From Meconema thalassinum (lineage: Eukaryota > Arthropoda > Insecta > Orthoptera > Tettigoniidae), in contig OX336393.1 of NCBI GenBank assembly GCA_946902985.2, forward strand, positions 128,244,533 through 128,308,532: a DNA stretch of 64,000 nt. Direction: 5' to 3'. A program made the translations under genes and the position numbers. Position 1 is the first letter of the stretch. The number at the start of each line of letters is the position of its first letter. This document shows, piece after piece, positions 33,430-46,149 of the stretch. The notes under the pieces are model-generated. The model saw nothing but the letters and a program-made list of their open reading frames with translations. It did no database searches and was not told the origin of the DNA.

Positions 33430-36400
33430 AAATTATTGTGGAACACACCAAAATATACGGGGGTTCATACTTACCTTTTACTTACCTATTCAAATTAATC
33501 TCGGGTCTGGGTTTTCAACTGGATCACTTAATAGTATGCCCTCACAATAACCTCCACCACGATATTTAAAATGAACCAAGTCGAAACAAGAAAATTTAAA
33601 CTGCACAATAATTTATTTCACATAAAGGAAAATAATTTAACAAAATTTAACAACAAAATATACGTGGCAATCAAAAGCCATTGCCAATGCAACCGTGTCC
33701 TCCTGTAGGACGTGTAGACTTCACATACAAAATTTCAGCTTTCTCTAGCTCAAAAGAACGTAATAATAACAACAATGCACATTGGAATGGATAAGGGAGT
33801 TGGGACGAGACATAAAGCATTTGTTTCCTTGTTCATGAACTTCACATTTTATTTATAACCGCAAGGCTGCTATGTAGAGGACCTTGGCCTCTATCATTCA
33901 GTTATCTGGCCACCTGCAATACACCCTGCACCGTGTCGCATGCTTGCTTCGTCAAATGGACGCACCTGTCCACCAATGTTAGCATATGCTAGTTACCTCA
34001 GAGCCTAGCTCCTTTTCAAAACACTTTAAATGTTCACATCTCAACTCAAATATTATCACGCAAATCTTTTAAATGCTCCGTTCAAACATCAATGGATTAC
34101 TCTAATAATCCCAAATCTTATTTAATTGTATATTCCAATTGTTGAACTAGCGTTGTTTAGAGTATAATAACGAAAACGCTTAATGTTTATAACAAAATGT
34201 TCATTAATTATTTATAACATTTTAAATTGTTTATAACATTGTCAAACGACAATTGAAAAATTTATACACGCCTCTATTAATCCCGTTCGTTTCAAATTAT
34301 TATTAAAGATATTTACATAGTTATTTACATTATTTATATTATTTATATTAGAAATACATTAAACCACACGTTTATCCGGTTGATAATTACTTAAATCGTG
34401 GTGATATAATCGACCAATGAAGGTTAGTTATATTTAAATTTTAGATTCAGGTTTAATAAGATTTAATAATTATTATTTGTGACGGTAACCTCCATTCAAA
34501 ATCGTTATCTCAAATTATTTAAACACTCTTGTTAATTTTAACAGTAACTTCACATGAATAATTTTCAATGGACCTGAACAATACACTCAGCGGAAAAATA
34601 CCTAGCTCAAAACGCACAAAAATGCACAAAAATTGGCCCATAATTCATCATATATCTCATTATATATGGCATCAAAATCTTCCACAATACACACAAAAAA
34701 CCTCCACTTATAAATTCATCATCATCATCATCAATATTACTGTGGGAACCTCCTTCACTTATTACAGGGCATTATTCATCAGCGACTTTTACACGTCCAC
34801 TGAACTAACGATTATACATCCATAGTTCCTCTTTAAAAATTCTTATATTCATCAATTGTATCGAAAACTGTTATTATATTTAACCTTCGTGGGTTTCATT
34901 CATGAATCGATATGAAGTAAAAATTTGCCAGTCACAAATAAATTTAATAGCAAATACGATTAGACACGCCTCCCTGGTCTATCAAAATTGAGATTAATAT
35001 CATCAAAGTAACGCAGTATAAAAATACTATCTTCAATCAAAGTTCATCTAAACTGCATAAATAGTCGAATAGAGTACAATTAGACTGTGGACTGCCAACA
35101 TTATTGTTCCAATCTACAATTGAGAAAAACTCCTATCAAATGTTCATTACTATAGTGCACTCAATAAATCGTACTCAAAGTTCATATTTCATAGAATTGT
35201 CTATAATGCAATGGTATTTCAGAATTGACGATAAATGTCTATGTTGCAATCATGTTCATAAAACGACTAGTATTTCTAAGATCGTCGATAAAGTAATAGA
35301 TTTTAACGCTCTAAAATCTTTTAATCATTCTTCTTTCTCGAGGATGACAGAAAATTGGTCAAAGTAATTTACTGAATAGAATTACTTTAATAAAATGACA
35401 CGCTGTCTGAATTCAAATTTGCCATAGAAAATCGTTAACTTTACAGTCAAATCGTGACTACAAAAATATGCAATTTACTGAAAGAATATATAATATCAGT
35501 CTCAATTGATCCAAAATTATATAAATATGCCAATGACATAATAATGTCTCAATAAATCGTAGAAAAAGGCATAAATCAACAAAGTGTACAGAGTACAGAA
35601 ATATCAAGCAAGAATATGGGGCAAAATATATGGGACAGAAAATATGGGAAAAATGGTTGCTCAGATATTGCTAAATGGCTCAAATAAATCAAGAAACGTT
35701 CACGACTACCTTATCTGTTGATTGAAGTTCTAGAGGAAAATTTCCAAAGAAGACTGCTGTTGGTTCCATTTCACCACCGTAAAGATGTGCTCCGACCTCG
35801 AACCTGGAACCTGCGCCCTCGGAGAATAGAACTGCTTCCTCCTCCGGAAATCGCACTGCTCCGTGTAGACGATAGACATCCTTCTGGCAAAACTCTTCTG
35901 TGTGAGCCGGGTCCACCCTGGCCTCTCTTGAAAGTTCCCTGAAGTTCTGGTAGAAATTCGCCATGAAGTTTATTGCAATTATTTCCGCAGAAATGTTCAT
36001 AATTGTGGAGTATGAAGATATTTCCACAGCCATTTGATGTAATTCAGCGATGGATTACGATGCATGAGTGTAGTTGGATGTTCACTACATGCTCGCTTTT
36101 TTGTAGAATGACGATTAACGAAGCTCCATGCTGCCATTTCACTCCATTGATGTATGTCCCAATTGCATTAAAGTTTTAGTCTTCCATCTCCACTTCCGTT
36201 ATAATAATAGTCGAAAGTACTGCCAGATTATATAGTTCCATTGTAGAATGTAGCGTTGTATCACCAAATGTAATCTTCAGTATCACGGTTGCAATACATG
36301 TGTCAGCCGTAGCGTAGAATGTGGTATTATAAAAGTGCTTCTCAGGTGTCGAGAAAATCACTTTTGTCTGCAGTCTTAAAATGCGAATATCTTCCAAAGT

Positions 36401-37030
36401 ATAATAGTGAAAATGTTCAACTTTCGTCCACGCCTCAATATTGTAATGCACAATTGAATTAGCATAAATGCAGTAGCTAACTCTTGATAGATAATCTTGT
36501 AGACTCGTTTATGTGTGCGCTCCAACTTCGCCTAATTTTAGTAACCGTAAAATTGCACTGCTGCACGCTCAGTGCTTGTTCGATGCTGTGGGCTCTACCA
36601 CACTTGCTAATGACGACTTGCTTCACTGAATAATATATACTTGTTCTATCGGAATTAAGAACTCGAAGTCTGACAATATGAGAATGAGAAAATGAGCCAT
36701 GAGGCCTGAGACATGAGAGCTTCCTCTCTGCTGTGCAAGGCCTTTTATCAACTTCTTAAGGGGCGTATCCATCCCTACCATAGCTTGTTCCTCCGTCATT
36801 GCTAGAAGTTCTAACTTTGGCTATACTTGACGGATTTTCAAATTTCAAAAACTCATAATTAATTTATTCAAAATTCCAAATCAATGCCGTAACTGAAAAT
36901 AGTTTTCCACAATTCTGCATGCCAAAAGTAATTAAATATGGTAGTTTCAGTAATCTCCGTCTCCCTCCAAGCTATCATTCATTGGTTCGAGCCTCTCCTC
37001 CAATAGCGTAACTTCTTCCTCAGCACAATT
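33430..37030 (-). other. Possible solo-LTR-like region read on the minus strand
   Basis: About 3.5 kb of AT-rich sequence without domains. On the minus strand it has a TATA-like TGATAAAAGG (36741-36750), weak ORFs at 36176-36451 and 35689-36033 that I do not recognise, and near 33480-33560 a terminal-looking stretch with GGAGGTTATTG, CCAGACCCG and GGTAAGTA, motifs that also end the 1.9 kb LTRs at 42-53 kb. No TG/CA ends or TSD are demonstrated; assignment is tentative. Confidence 0.3.
36741..36750 (-). promoter_or_regulatory. Candidate TATA box (minus strand)
   Basis: TGATAAAAGG with G/C-rich flanks, about 30 bp upstream (minus sense) of CTCTCATGTC, which could serve as an initiator near 36712-36721. 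Supports an LTR-type or other RNA polymerase II promoter; unproven. Confidence 0.35.
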
Positions 37031-37239
37031 CCTTGCTTCCCTGCGACTGCGTCGTAAATCTCAGATACTTCTCGAACAAAATCATGACGTCACCAAGAAT
37101 CTCAGCTCATCCAGCCTACTTGCATGAAGTCTGCGTCATCCGTGCCTATGTCATGAATATACACGTCACAACTATGACGGCCATAACTTTATTCACCTAT
37201 GCCAATACAGCCACCGTGGTCTCAGTATAATTCAATTTA

Positions 37240-37530
37240 CGGGGGCAGTACCTACTGTAAGGCCACGGCCACATCCTTCCCTCTTCCTAGCCTATCCATC
37301 CCAATCTTCCATCCCTTCCCATCCCTCACGAGGCCCCTGTTCGCTTTGCAGGTGAGGCCGCCAGGGCGAGGTGCCAATCACACCTCACCAGTTGTATCCA
37401 CTCCGATTAGATGTTCCCAGCTCTAGGACACTGCCCGTAGAGGCGGTAGTGGTGCGTTCCCTCGCTGAGTCCGTGGGTTCCACCAACCTGGAGGGTAAAC
37501 GACTAAGAAAAAGAAGAAAAGAAAAATCAT
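37240..37530 (+). mobile_element. SINE body and tail, head lost
   Basis: Sequence blocks CATCCCTCACGAGGCCCC, CAGGTGAGGCCGCCAGG, CACTGCCCGTAGAGGCGGTA and CTGGAGGGTAAACGACTAAG followed by an A/G-rich tail are typical of an insect tRNA-SINE 3' half. No box A/B is visible at its left edge. Confidence 0.65.
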
Positions 37531-37808
37531 ATCAATATGACTCATTTTAACAGAATCCATATGAAATTACGTGTTGGTCTGTGAATCTAGAGGTCCGGGA
37601 ACTGGGCAAGCCTTTCATGATCTACTGCTGTGCACATTGCATTTACTCGCAAGTTGGCCTATTTATAGGGAATTTAAGGTTATGAGCGGTGTCGCGTCTA
37701 TTAATCTAGTTGATCCATATCGTATTCTTTATTATATCTGTAAAACACTCCCTTTTACAATAGATTAATATTTGTGCCAAAAATATTATATACCGGTATA
37801 TCAACAAT

Positions 37809-38079
37809 CTGCCGTCCTTGAAATGGTTTTCCGTGATTTCCCCATTTTCAACTCCAGGCAAATGCTGGGACGGTACTTTCTGACAGGCCACAGCCGCTTC
37901 CTTCCACATCCTTACCCAGTTTCATTCACCACAAATCATTTCATATCTCGTTAACTCCTCTCGTGAGGTTGGCGTCAGGAAAGGCATCCGGCCGTGAAAA
38001 CCACCCGCCACAAATACTTCTATCGCATCTCATCCCCGACCCCGTAGGAAAACGGGAATAATAAGGGGTAGACATACAA
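37809..38079 (+). mobile_element. 5'-truncated SINE (family IV) with TSD
   Basis: A 271-bp insertion without a tRNA head, starting in the GGTTTTCCGTGATTTCCCC body and ending CCCCGACCCCGTAGGAAAAC, GGGAATAATAAGGGGTA. Near-perfect 18-bp TSD TACCGGTATATCAACAAT (37791-37808) and TACCGGTGTATCAACAAT (38080-38097), one mismatch. Confidence 0.9.
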
Positions 38080-38373
38080 TACCGGTGTATCAACAATTTT
38101 ATGTGAGGTTTCTTCTAAGTCAGATCTTACACATAATATGCGACTACTGTAAGGTTCGTTTTTTTTTTTACATCGTGTGATGTGTTATATGTCACAGAAC
38201 TGGTCACATAACGAGCACTTGAAGAGTTCATTTGGGGCGTGGTAGGACATATTTTAACATATTTTGTGGTGGTACCCATGCACTGCTAACTTTATCACCA
38301 CATGTCTTAGTTTCTGATTGGCGTTGGTCCAGTTCCGGTTGATCATGGCATCCCTGCTGTAAAAATCTAGCGG

Positions 38374-38643
38374 ATGTCTTCTCTCTTCTCCCTTCTCTCT
38401 GCTAGGTGCGCTTCAGCATTTTTTGAGGATGTAAGCTGTAATTTTGTCCTTATTTCTTCGACGAGGAAGGGTTCCCGTGCAAATTCTTTTACTGAGAGTA
38501 AATTTATCGTAACTTACGTCAATCCTTTTATTGCTTATTGGGTTGTATGGAACTGCGCCCAAGCTTCACTAATGACCCTGGTCATTAGCTTCAACCTTCG
38601 AAAAATGGCTGTGGAACTGCGCTCGTTGAGAGCGGTCAGGTAA
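38374..38643 (+). other. Exon-like ORF ending near a consensus splice donor
   Basis: An 89-codon ORF of unknown family is followed, overlapping its stop, by GGTCAGGTAAGT (about 38634-38645), a perfect CAG/GTAAGT donor. No matching acceptor or neighbouring exon was identified and composition is ordinary, so this may be chance. Confidence 0.2.
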
Positions 38644-39112
38644 GTTCCCTCCCTCCTCCCCTCTACCGAATTATGTTGAGTCGAGTGGTGTGAATTTGAA
38701 GTGACTCACTTCAGATCGGTTGTGTCTTGATTGCGAACAAGTCAAAAACCGTCCAGATTGCGAACAACTAAATATACCCTGTTCAGATTGCGGACAAGAG
38801 ATTAGTGTTGGCATGGGATACATAAAACAGGTACAGTTTCCAAAAGAGACTCATATTTAATTTTTGTTCTAACAATATTAACATTAACTGGTACTTTGGG
38901 ATGTTTTCGACAACCTAATCATATTTTAAAAATAGTTTTGTTATTGCAAATGCTAAATAATCAAGTTTGAGGTAATCTTACCATTTAGAAGATTATTATA
39001 TTTTATTAATGTATAACAAAACTAGAGGGGTAGTTATTTATGGTGGATTAGAGAGAGTTATTTTTGAGTCGTTTCGGCCATCAATGGACCACGATGTTCT
39101 TCACTCATATGA

Positions 39113-42068
39113 TCACTGTAAAGCTTGTTTTCTTGTCTGCCAGTAGATCTTCATTCTTGACGAATGTTCAGCTCTCCTTTCTTCCGTCCACTTGCAGTGA
39201 GGGCGAGGCATCACAGATGTTAAAGGGTGTAGATTACTGGTTGATTTAACCGCCTTTCTGAACAGGTTCCTATCCCAAACCAGAGCTTGATTGATTCGAG
39301 CTTCTGTTAGGTCCTTTTTAACTTGCATCGACCATTTACAATGGGAATTTTTTTTAGAGATTGATGAGTGTATTCGATATGAAAGTCGATGATGCTCCAT
39401 CCGATCCAAATGTCCAAAGAAAGACATTCTCCTTTTTCTCATCACACTCACCAAATCTTCTATATGTTCAAATAATTCATTGTTATGTCTTCTTCTGTAA
39501 GTACCATTATCATTAACAGGTCCTAATATTTTCCTTAGAATTTTCCGATCCTTAAGTTCTAATTTTCTCAATGGGCCTTTGTTTGCCATCTGTAAGCATT
39601 CTGCGGCATACAGTGCTGACGGCCTAATTACTGTGTTATAATGACAAAGTTTGACATTCCGGGACAAGCTTTTACTCTTGTAAATGTTTTTGCAGGTTTG
39701 AAAGGCACCTTCCAATTTGTTACATCTGCTCTCAATGGCAGCTATTTCTGAATTATTAGGGGTAATCCATTCGCCTAGGTATTTAAATTTTCGGACTTTT
39801 TTGATTTTTTGCAGACCAATCGTGATGAATTTTGAGGCATCTTTGACTTTTGTGATAAAATTAGTTTTATGGAAGGCCACTTTAAGTCCAGTTTTAGCAG
39901 CTATGATTTGTAGTTTATTAAGTTGGTCAGTGGCCTCTTCCATTGAATTAGCAAACAAAGCAATGTCATCTGCAAAAGCGAGACAGTTTATATTCAGGTC
40001 TTCTTTTTTATAACCAATTCGAATACCATAATTATTTGGTAAGATTGTTAACCATTCTCTTATAATTTTTTCCAAGACACAGTTGAACAGCATCGGTGAT
40101 CCCAGATCACCTTGTCTGCAGCCAGTCTTGATTGCAAAGGCTTCGGAAAATTCACCACGAAATTTGACCTTAGAAATTGTTTTTTCTAAGCTTGCTTTGA
40201 ACAAATTAATTGATTTATTGTCTAGGCCAAACTCACGTAAGGTGTTAATTATTGTGTCTCTATGATTGCAATCATAAGCCTTTTGAAAGTCCACAAAAAT
40301 CACAACATAAGGTTTTGATCGTACCGTACAGTAGGAAATTATGATCTTAATGTTATGAATTTGTTCAGGACAGGATCTTGATTTCCTGAACCCAGCTTGA
40401 TATTCCCCTAACTGACGGTCTAATATCGGTTCTGCTCTGTTCAGAAGAGCCCTTGCAAATATTTTGTACGATACCGATACCAGTGAAATACCTCTATAAT
40501 TATTTGGGTCGGATTTATCCCCTTTCTTATGTATAGGATGAATGATGGCAGAAGTCCAATCCTCCGGCAACTTTTCACTATGCCATATTTCTTCAATGGT
40601 TTTCTGGAGACAAATGATGGAGTCATTATCTGCATATTTCCATAATTCAGCTACAATATTATCCTCCCCAGAGGCCTTATTATTTTTTAGCGCCTTGATG
40701 ATTTGTGTTATTTCTTCGACGGAGAGTGGTGAACTGTCGTGGTATGCAATGCTAGGATAGAAAGCAAGTTGTTCAGTAGGTATGTCCGTGTTCAAAAGGG
40801 TTTCAAAATGTTCTCCAAAAGCTTTAGCACAGTCTTTATTATTGAGATTAAGTTTACCATCAGATCCTCGGATGTGAAGAGTAGGGGCGACGTATTTGGA
40901 CAGTTGGTGTTTAAAAGTTTGATAGAAATCCCTTATTTTGTGCCTTTGAAAATCATCTTCAATTTGAATAATTTGTGATTTGTGGAAATTTCTTTTTGCC
41001 AATTTTAAAATTTTACAAGTTTCATTCCTGATGCAGAGAAAGTTCTCAAGGTTCACATCGTCTTTCTTGTTATTCCACTTGATCCAAGCTTTTCTTTTTT
41101 CCTCTATTGCGTGATCACATTGACCGTTCCACCAAGGATGCTTGAGCGTTCTATCAAGAGGAATGGATTCCGAAGCCGCAGTAACAATGGCGTTCCTTAA
41201 AGTAAACCATGTTCCATCTTTTGGTTTGTTGTGGAGTGTTTCCGCAAAAGTGTTGTTATTTGACTTCAGACCACCGATGTTGTACTTTTGCGTTTTCATT
41301 CCCTTTTCAACATTCACTCTATTGTTCCTAAACGGAATACCTTTCATTTTAGTAAGGGACAGATAATGATCTGAGTCTATATTCGCATTACGCAGGACCA
41401 TCACATTTTGGATTTCACGATCTGATTTTTTTGATATTGCCACATGATCCAGTTGAAATTCACCCATAAGTGGATTTGGGTGTCTCCATGTCTTTGCTTT
41501 CCGAAGAAGATGTTTAAACGCAGTAGATTTCAAAACTAGGTTGTTATTTTTGCAGGTGTCAATCAGCCGTTCGCCATTTTTGTTTGTTCGTTTATGTGCA
41601 GGATAGTTTCCAACTATATTCCTAAACTTTTTCTCTCTTCCTACTTGGGCGTTAAAAAAACCGAGTAGGATGGTGGTGTGATGCGCTGGAATATTGTCAA
41701 TCACGTCTTCTAATTGTTCCCATATTATATTAGTTTGCTCTCGGTCTTTCTTGTTTGACACGTTCGTCGGTGCATGAAAATTGACCACGGTGTAGGCTTT
41801 ATTAAGTGATCTAAATGACAATGTGGATAGTCTTCCATTGAATGATGTAAAATACAGCACTGAATCAACAGCTTTCTTGTGGACTATAAAACCTGTACCA
41901 AGATGAGGGATGTTCGGTGTATCTCTTGTGCCAGGTATTCCTTTATAAATTCTGAATCCTTGAGACTCAAAAGCTTCTTCATCACAAAATCGTGTTTCTT
42001 GCAATGCAGCGATGACAATGTTATGTTTCTCAAGAACATCCAATGTTTGCTTTAGTTTAGAGAGAGTT

Positions 42069-42071
<3 letters not shown>
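39113..42071 (-). pseudogene. RTE endonuclease-RT, long ORF but 5'-truncated and EN-defective
   Basis: An open frame of more than 976 codons on the minus strand with no early ATG. It enters from an (ATT)n microsatellite at 42072, so the N-terminal catalytic Asn region is missing. Endonuclease: L-Q-E-T-R-F present, but the G-D-F-N motif reads G-F-F-N (Asp codon replaced by TTT, plus strand 41657-41659), then L-D-H-V-A-I and S-D-H-Y. RT: K-K-G-D-K, N-Y-R-G-I-S-L, E-Y-Q-A-G-F-R-K-S-R-S, V-D-F-Q-K-A-Y-D, G-C-R-Q-G-D and catalytic F-A-D-D. C-terminus: F-F-G-H-L-D-R-M and a K/R tail. Same family as 7440-10860. RT may be intact, but autonomous mobility is unlikely. Confidence 0.9.
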
Positions 42072-42108
<37 letters not shown>

Positions 42109-42159
42109 CATTATTATTATCATTATTATTATCACTATCATTATCATTATCATTATTAT
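42072..42159. repeat. (ATT)n microsatellite with ATC interruptions
   Basis: ATT triplets mixed with ATC and TATC, interrupted by the LTR element; ATT triplets resume at 53440-53469. Confidence 0.92.
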
Positions 42160-42882
42160 TGTTACGTGCAATGCCCGTTCCAACGTTTTTAAATATGTAT
42201 CTTCCCTGGATGTGACTTCACAACCTTTGAAACGACCGCCTGGTGACTTGGTTCCGATTTTGAACACGAGATGGCAGCTGCTATCGGACTTCGGCGTTTC
42301 TAGCCGTGGTTCCTTCTTCACCTCTAGAGTGTGTTGGTGGTGCCTTATAAACTCGTCCTAATCGTGTCATATTTGAAGGCTATTATTATTCTACGTCGTG
42401 AAACAAAGGACTGTGTATACATGATACCGCCAAATTAATTACTTAATAATCGCATTGTTGCTTGAGGTGTCATGCTGTGATTGGACAATTACATTAACAT
42501 GAATGCAATGCTGTTTTGACTTGTGATTCTCCGCCATCTTGTGAGCTGATTGTCTGTCGTCAAGGAAGCAACTAGCCGGCTGTTCGTGAAAGAGGATCTC
42601 TCCCTCGCGCTGGGGGCGGTGGACCCCAGCCTTTACAAAATATGAATACTTATTCAACTAAGAAAATGCCTGTGCTCGTAAGGTTTTAATTTTCATCGTT
42701 TCGCCGTGAAGAGGAAGTACGAAATGAAAATCGCATCTAGATACAAACAGGAGTGCTTGTGATACCAAATCGGCGCATGGCCGGGTTAGCCATTTTTCAG
42801 GCACATTTAGTGCCGTATAATATTTTATTTAAATTGTGTGTTGATTAATTTATTATTATTGTGTCTCCACCGAGAAGTTTTT

Positions 42883-44305
42883 AGCCTACTTTTCACATTT
42901 TGCAAAAATGAGGAAAAAGTAGACTTATGAGATCGATCCGGGAAAATGTGTGTCTGTCTGTCTGTCTGTCTGTCTGTCCTTCTGTCTGTCTGTCCTTCTG
43001 TCTGTCTGGCTGTGTGTGTGTCCCCCCCCCCTATCAACTCCTAAACGGCTGCAGCAATCAAAACCAAATTTAGTATGAGTAAAGATGTGCACCGGAATAG
43101 CTCACGTCCATATTTGAAAATGATGTCAGTGCTACCAACTGATGAAAAAACGCACTAGAAATTTGAGCTCCATGTTGGATATCTTGCAAGGTATGCATGG
43201 GAGCTATTCCAAAATTGGCACACATGTAGATAATACTATTTCATTTTAATTTCCAGGAGGCCAACCATGACAGTGTTGTCAACATAATTTTAAGCCCTCT
43301 GATAGGTCCAATGTTTAAATGCATATAACTTCTACACTATCAATTGGATTTCAACCAAATTTTGTATGTAATATCTGTACATAAACAGATATGACTGAGC
43401 GAATTCTTAAGAGCCACCAGTGCTGCCAACTGTTAATAATTGCTCTCTCTATTTTTTTTATCCAAATACCAATATATCAGAAAGTATGCAAGCCAACAGC
43501 TTTAAACTATGCACACGTATATTCTGATATTTTATATTAATTTGGAGTAACTTATATACGTCAGTTCTACCAACATGATTATAAGCCTGCTGATAGTACC
43601 AATTTTTAAATACATGTAACTTCTATACTATCAGTTGGATTTCAACCAAATTTCGTATGTGATATGTGTGCCATAACAGATATAACTATAAGTATTGTTA
43701 AGAGCAATCAGGGCTGCCAACTGTTAATAAATGCTGTCTATATTCTTTTTACCCTAATATCAATATATCAGAAAGTATGCAAGCCAAGAGCTCTATACTT
43801 TGCTCACGTATAGCACTTGACATTCTAGATTAATTTGGAGGAATTAATACAAGGCAGTGCTGCCAACATGATTCAATGCCTGCTGATATGTCCAATTTTA
43901 AAATACATGTAACTTCTATACTAACAAATGGATTTCATCCAATTTGGCACAACAAGATATCATAATAATTCAGATTATTTCTGACCAGCACACGCATGGT
44001 ATTGTTGGCAACATGCTTTTACGCGTGCTGATAGATCCTGTGTCTAACTGCATGTAACGTCCATTGCACTTCAACCAAATTTTGTATTCTGTACCTTAAG
44101 AGGTGGAACTAAGAATATATTCAATCACCAGGGCTGCCAACTGTAGTGCTCTATTAGGCTACAATATACCAGGTATATTTTGAACTAATTAGATATTTCG
44201 ATGTTACCAACTTAATTTCGTCATTATTCTAGATAAGTTCATATTCTGTAGAATAATCATTGGCATGAAAAGTAGGCTGTATAGTTCTTCACGGAACTTC
44301 TTGTT
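42883..44305 (+). mobile_element. Helentron-like element (H6) inside the left LTR
   Basis: Right LTR reads GAGAAGTTTTT-AAGGTACG; left LTR has the same sequence with 1423 bp inserted between TTTTT and AAGG. The insert starts AGCCTACTTTTCACATTT, continues with GAAAAAGTAGACTTATGAGA, a (CTGT)n tract, degenerate body units, and ends AAAAGTAGGCTGTATAGTTC, hairpin TTCACGGAACT, TCTTGTT. No target-site duplication beyond T residues, consistent with T-T dinucleotide insertion. Confidence 0.95.
42949..43020. repeat. (CTGT)n / (GT)n microsatellite inside H6
   Basis: CTGT repeats with CCTT interruptions followed by GTGTGTGTCCCCCCCC. Occupies the same position as the GT tract of other family members. Confidence 0.92.
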
Positions 44306-45510
44306 AAGGTACGTAATGTTATTCTAAAATTTATATATTTTATTATGGGAGCTCCAATATTGGCCTTGTATAAATGTTTGATGCTGTGTTTTGTATCGCG
44401 TGGTAGGCCTAATTTATTTCTGTTTTAATAATGTTACCAGATATATATTAATTTTGTTATTTTTTTCTTCGTACTTTCTGGATACACATTTCTAATTTAT
44501 TTTACGTTGTGAATTTTTATTTATTTAGTTTTTGGCAGTCCTTGGGATTGTCCTATTATTAATTTATTTACGATCCGATGCACCAGCCTCATGTAAATAG
44601 TGTTAAAATGTAATTGTTTTCCTCCTTTCATTTCTTTCTGGTGATTTTTAAAATTTAATTTTGCTAATTGTTTGCCGTAATTCGATCGGACATGCGGTCT
44701 TCTTTTTTTAGTGGCCATGTTTGTTTTTTGTTTTGCCGGGGTGCATTCTGGTCTTGAGGGCATTATCTTGGCGTCGAGCGGTAAACTCAAACGTGTTGTG
44801 GTGTTAGCTTAATATGTTTTTTATTAATCTTGTTGGTTTAACTTTGTGTTTTTGGTGAATGTTCCTGTGTTTTTCTCCGTCATGCAAATTATGGATTTAT
44901 TTTCTGATCCAATTTTATTTTATTAATTTAATTTTAAATTTCTCGTTTCATCGTGGCTTTAGATGTCTGCATGTCGGATCGGTATTACATACCTTAATAT
45001 ATTATCAAGCCCTTTCTCATTTAATAATGCTTGTCTACTGATTTTCTTAATTTAGGCTTAATTAATTTTTTTTTAATTTAATGTTTTCTTTTTGGTTCAG
45101 CAAACTGCATGTAAAACCTTAACTTGTTTTATAAGGTACTTGTCTTATTTTGGCCTCAAGCCACGTGCATCTTCAGAGGGTGCTTTGGCCATAGAGTTTC
45201 TTCCTTTTTTTTAAAGATTTTGTTAAATTTTGTTTTTTCTTGCATCCTTCTGCTAATTAAATTTTATTTTAAATTTTTAAGCAACTGTTGTGGCATTATT
45301 TCGTCGGCGACAGTTCTATTAGTTATTGGGGGGTGTCTGTAGTCGAGCCTGTGCGTTCCCCTTCTCCACTTTCCTTCCATCCCTTTTGGTGTTCTTCTGT
45401 TGGGTCATGTCATCTGGAGGTGATTTTGCAGTGGAGGCGACGCGGACCTCTGAATAAAGGTAAGTAGGCCCATCCCGTTTCCATAACCAGACCCGGTGGG
45501 CGGCTGCAGT

Positions 45511-45520
45511 TGGTAGCAGA
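45511..45520 (+). other. Primer-binding site
   Basis: TGGTAGCAGA begins 2 bp after the left LTR. It is complementary to a tRNA 3' end ...TCTGCTACCA, consistent with initiator methionine tRNA. Only about 10 bases match. Confidence 0.6.
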
Positions 45521-46149
45521 CCTAGCTCGAGTTCGCTTCCTTAACTATCCCCTCCTCAATACCCGCAGGCTCGTTTTATGGACCCTTCTGATGCTGATGG
45601 AGCGGTTGTTGATGGGATGTGTCATGTCAGTGCACTTGATGTTATTTAAAGCTAATCCTTGGGGTTGGTTTAATTTCATGTTTGCCTCTGAATATCCATG
45701 TGGTGAGATGTAAGTGACCGGTTCAAAACGAGGTGTTTGCTGCTGTATTTTATCCTGTTTGTATGCAACATTCCCTCTGAAAAAGATGCTCGGTAAGTGG
45801 CTGGCATGTGTTCTTGGCATGGGAAATGTGGATTTGTTAGTATTCTGATAGCCTACATGCTATGAGTGAAGGCATCGTGGAGCCCTGTCTGATGCTGTTC
45901 GCCATGTGCTTTGTGGCAATTTTTGTAATTTAGCTTCCTGTTCTCGAGCCAAGCAGGCGGTGACGTATGCAGTTCTGGGCAGCATTGTGCATGATTTTGT
46001 GTAGTATTGTGGCTGGGTTCGAGTGTCAACCTAATCTATGGTGTTGGTAATTGGTAGTTATGGTATTGTTGTGAAATTGTAAACTGTCCTCGTAATTCCT
46101 AAAATTTGTTTCCTTCTGTATTGTCTGTCTGCATTCTGTGTTTTTCAAA

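Larger units (their letters stand above)
42160..45508 (+). repeat. Left (5') LTR, enlarged by Helentron-like insertion H6
   Basis: Starts TGTTACGTGCAATGCCCG and ends GTGGGCGGCTGCA. TATA-like TTATAAA at 42345-42351; AATAAA at 45453-45458 followed by a GGTAAGTA donor-like site. It is 3349 bp long, against 1917 bp for the right LTR; the excess is H6 (42883-44305) plus small indels. Confidence 0.95.

Noticed and set aside
42439..42657. 72-codon antisense ORF present in both LTRs (also 51802-52020)
   Set aside because: Conservation is explained by LTR identity; the three amino-acid differences give no sign of constraint and no domain is recognised.
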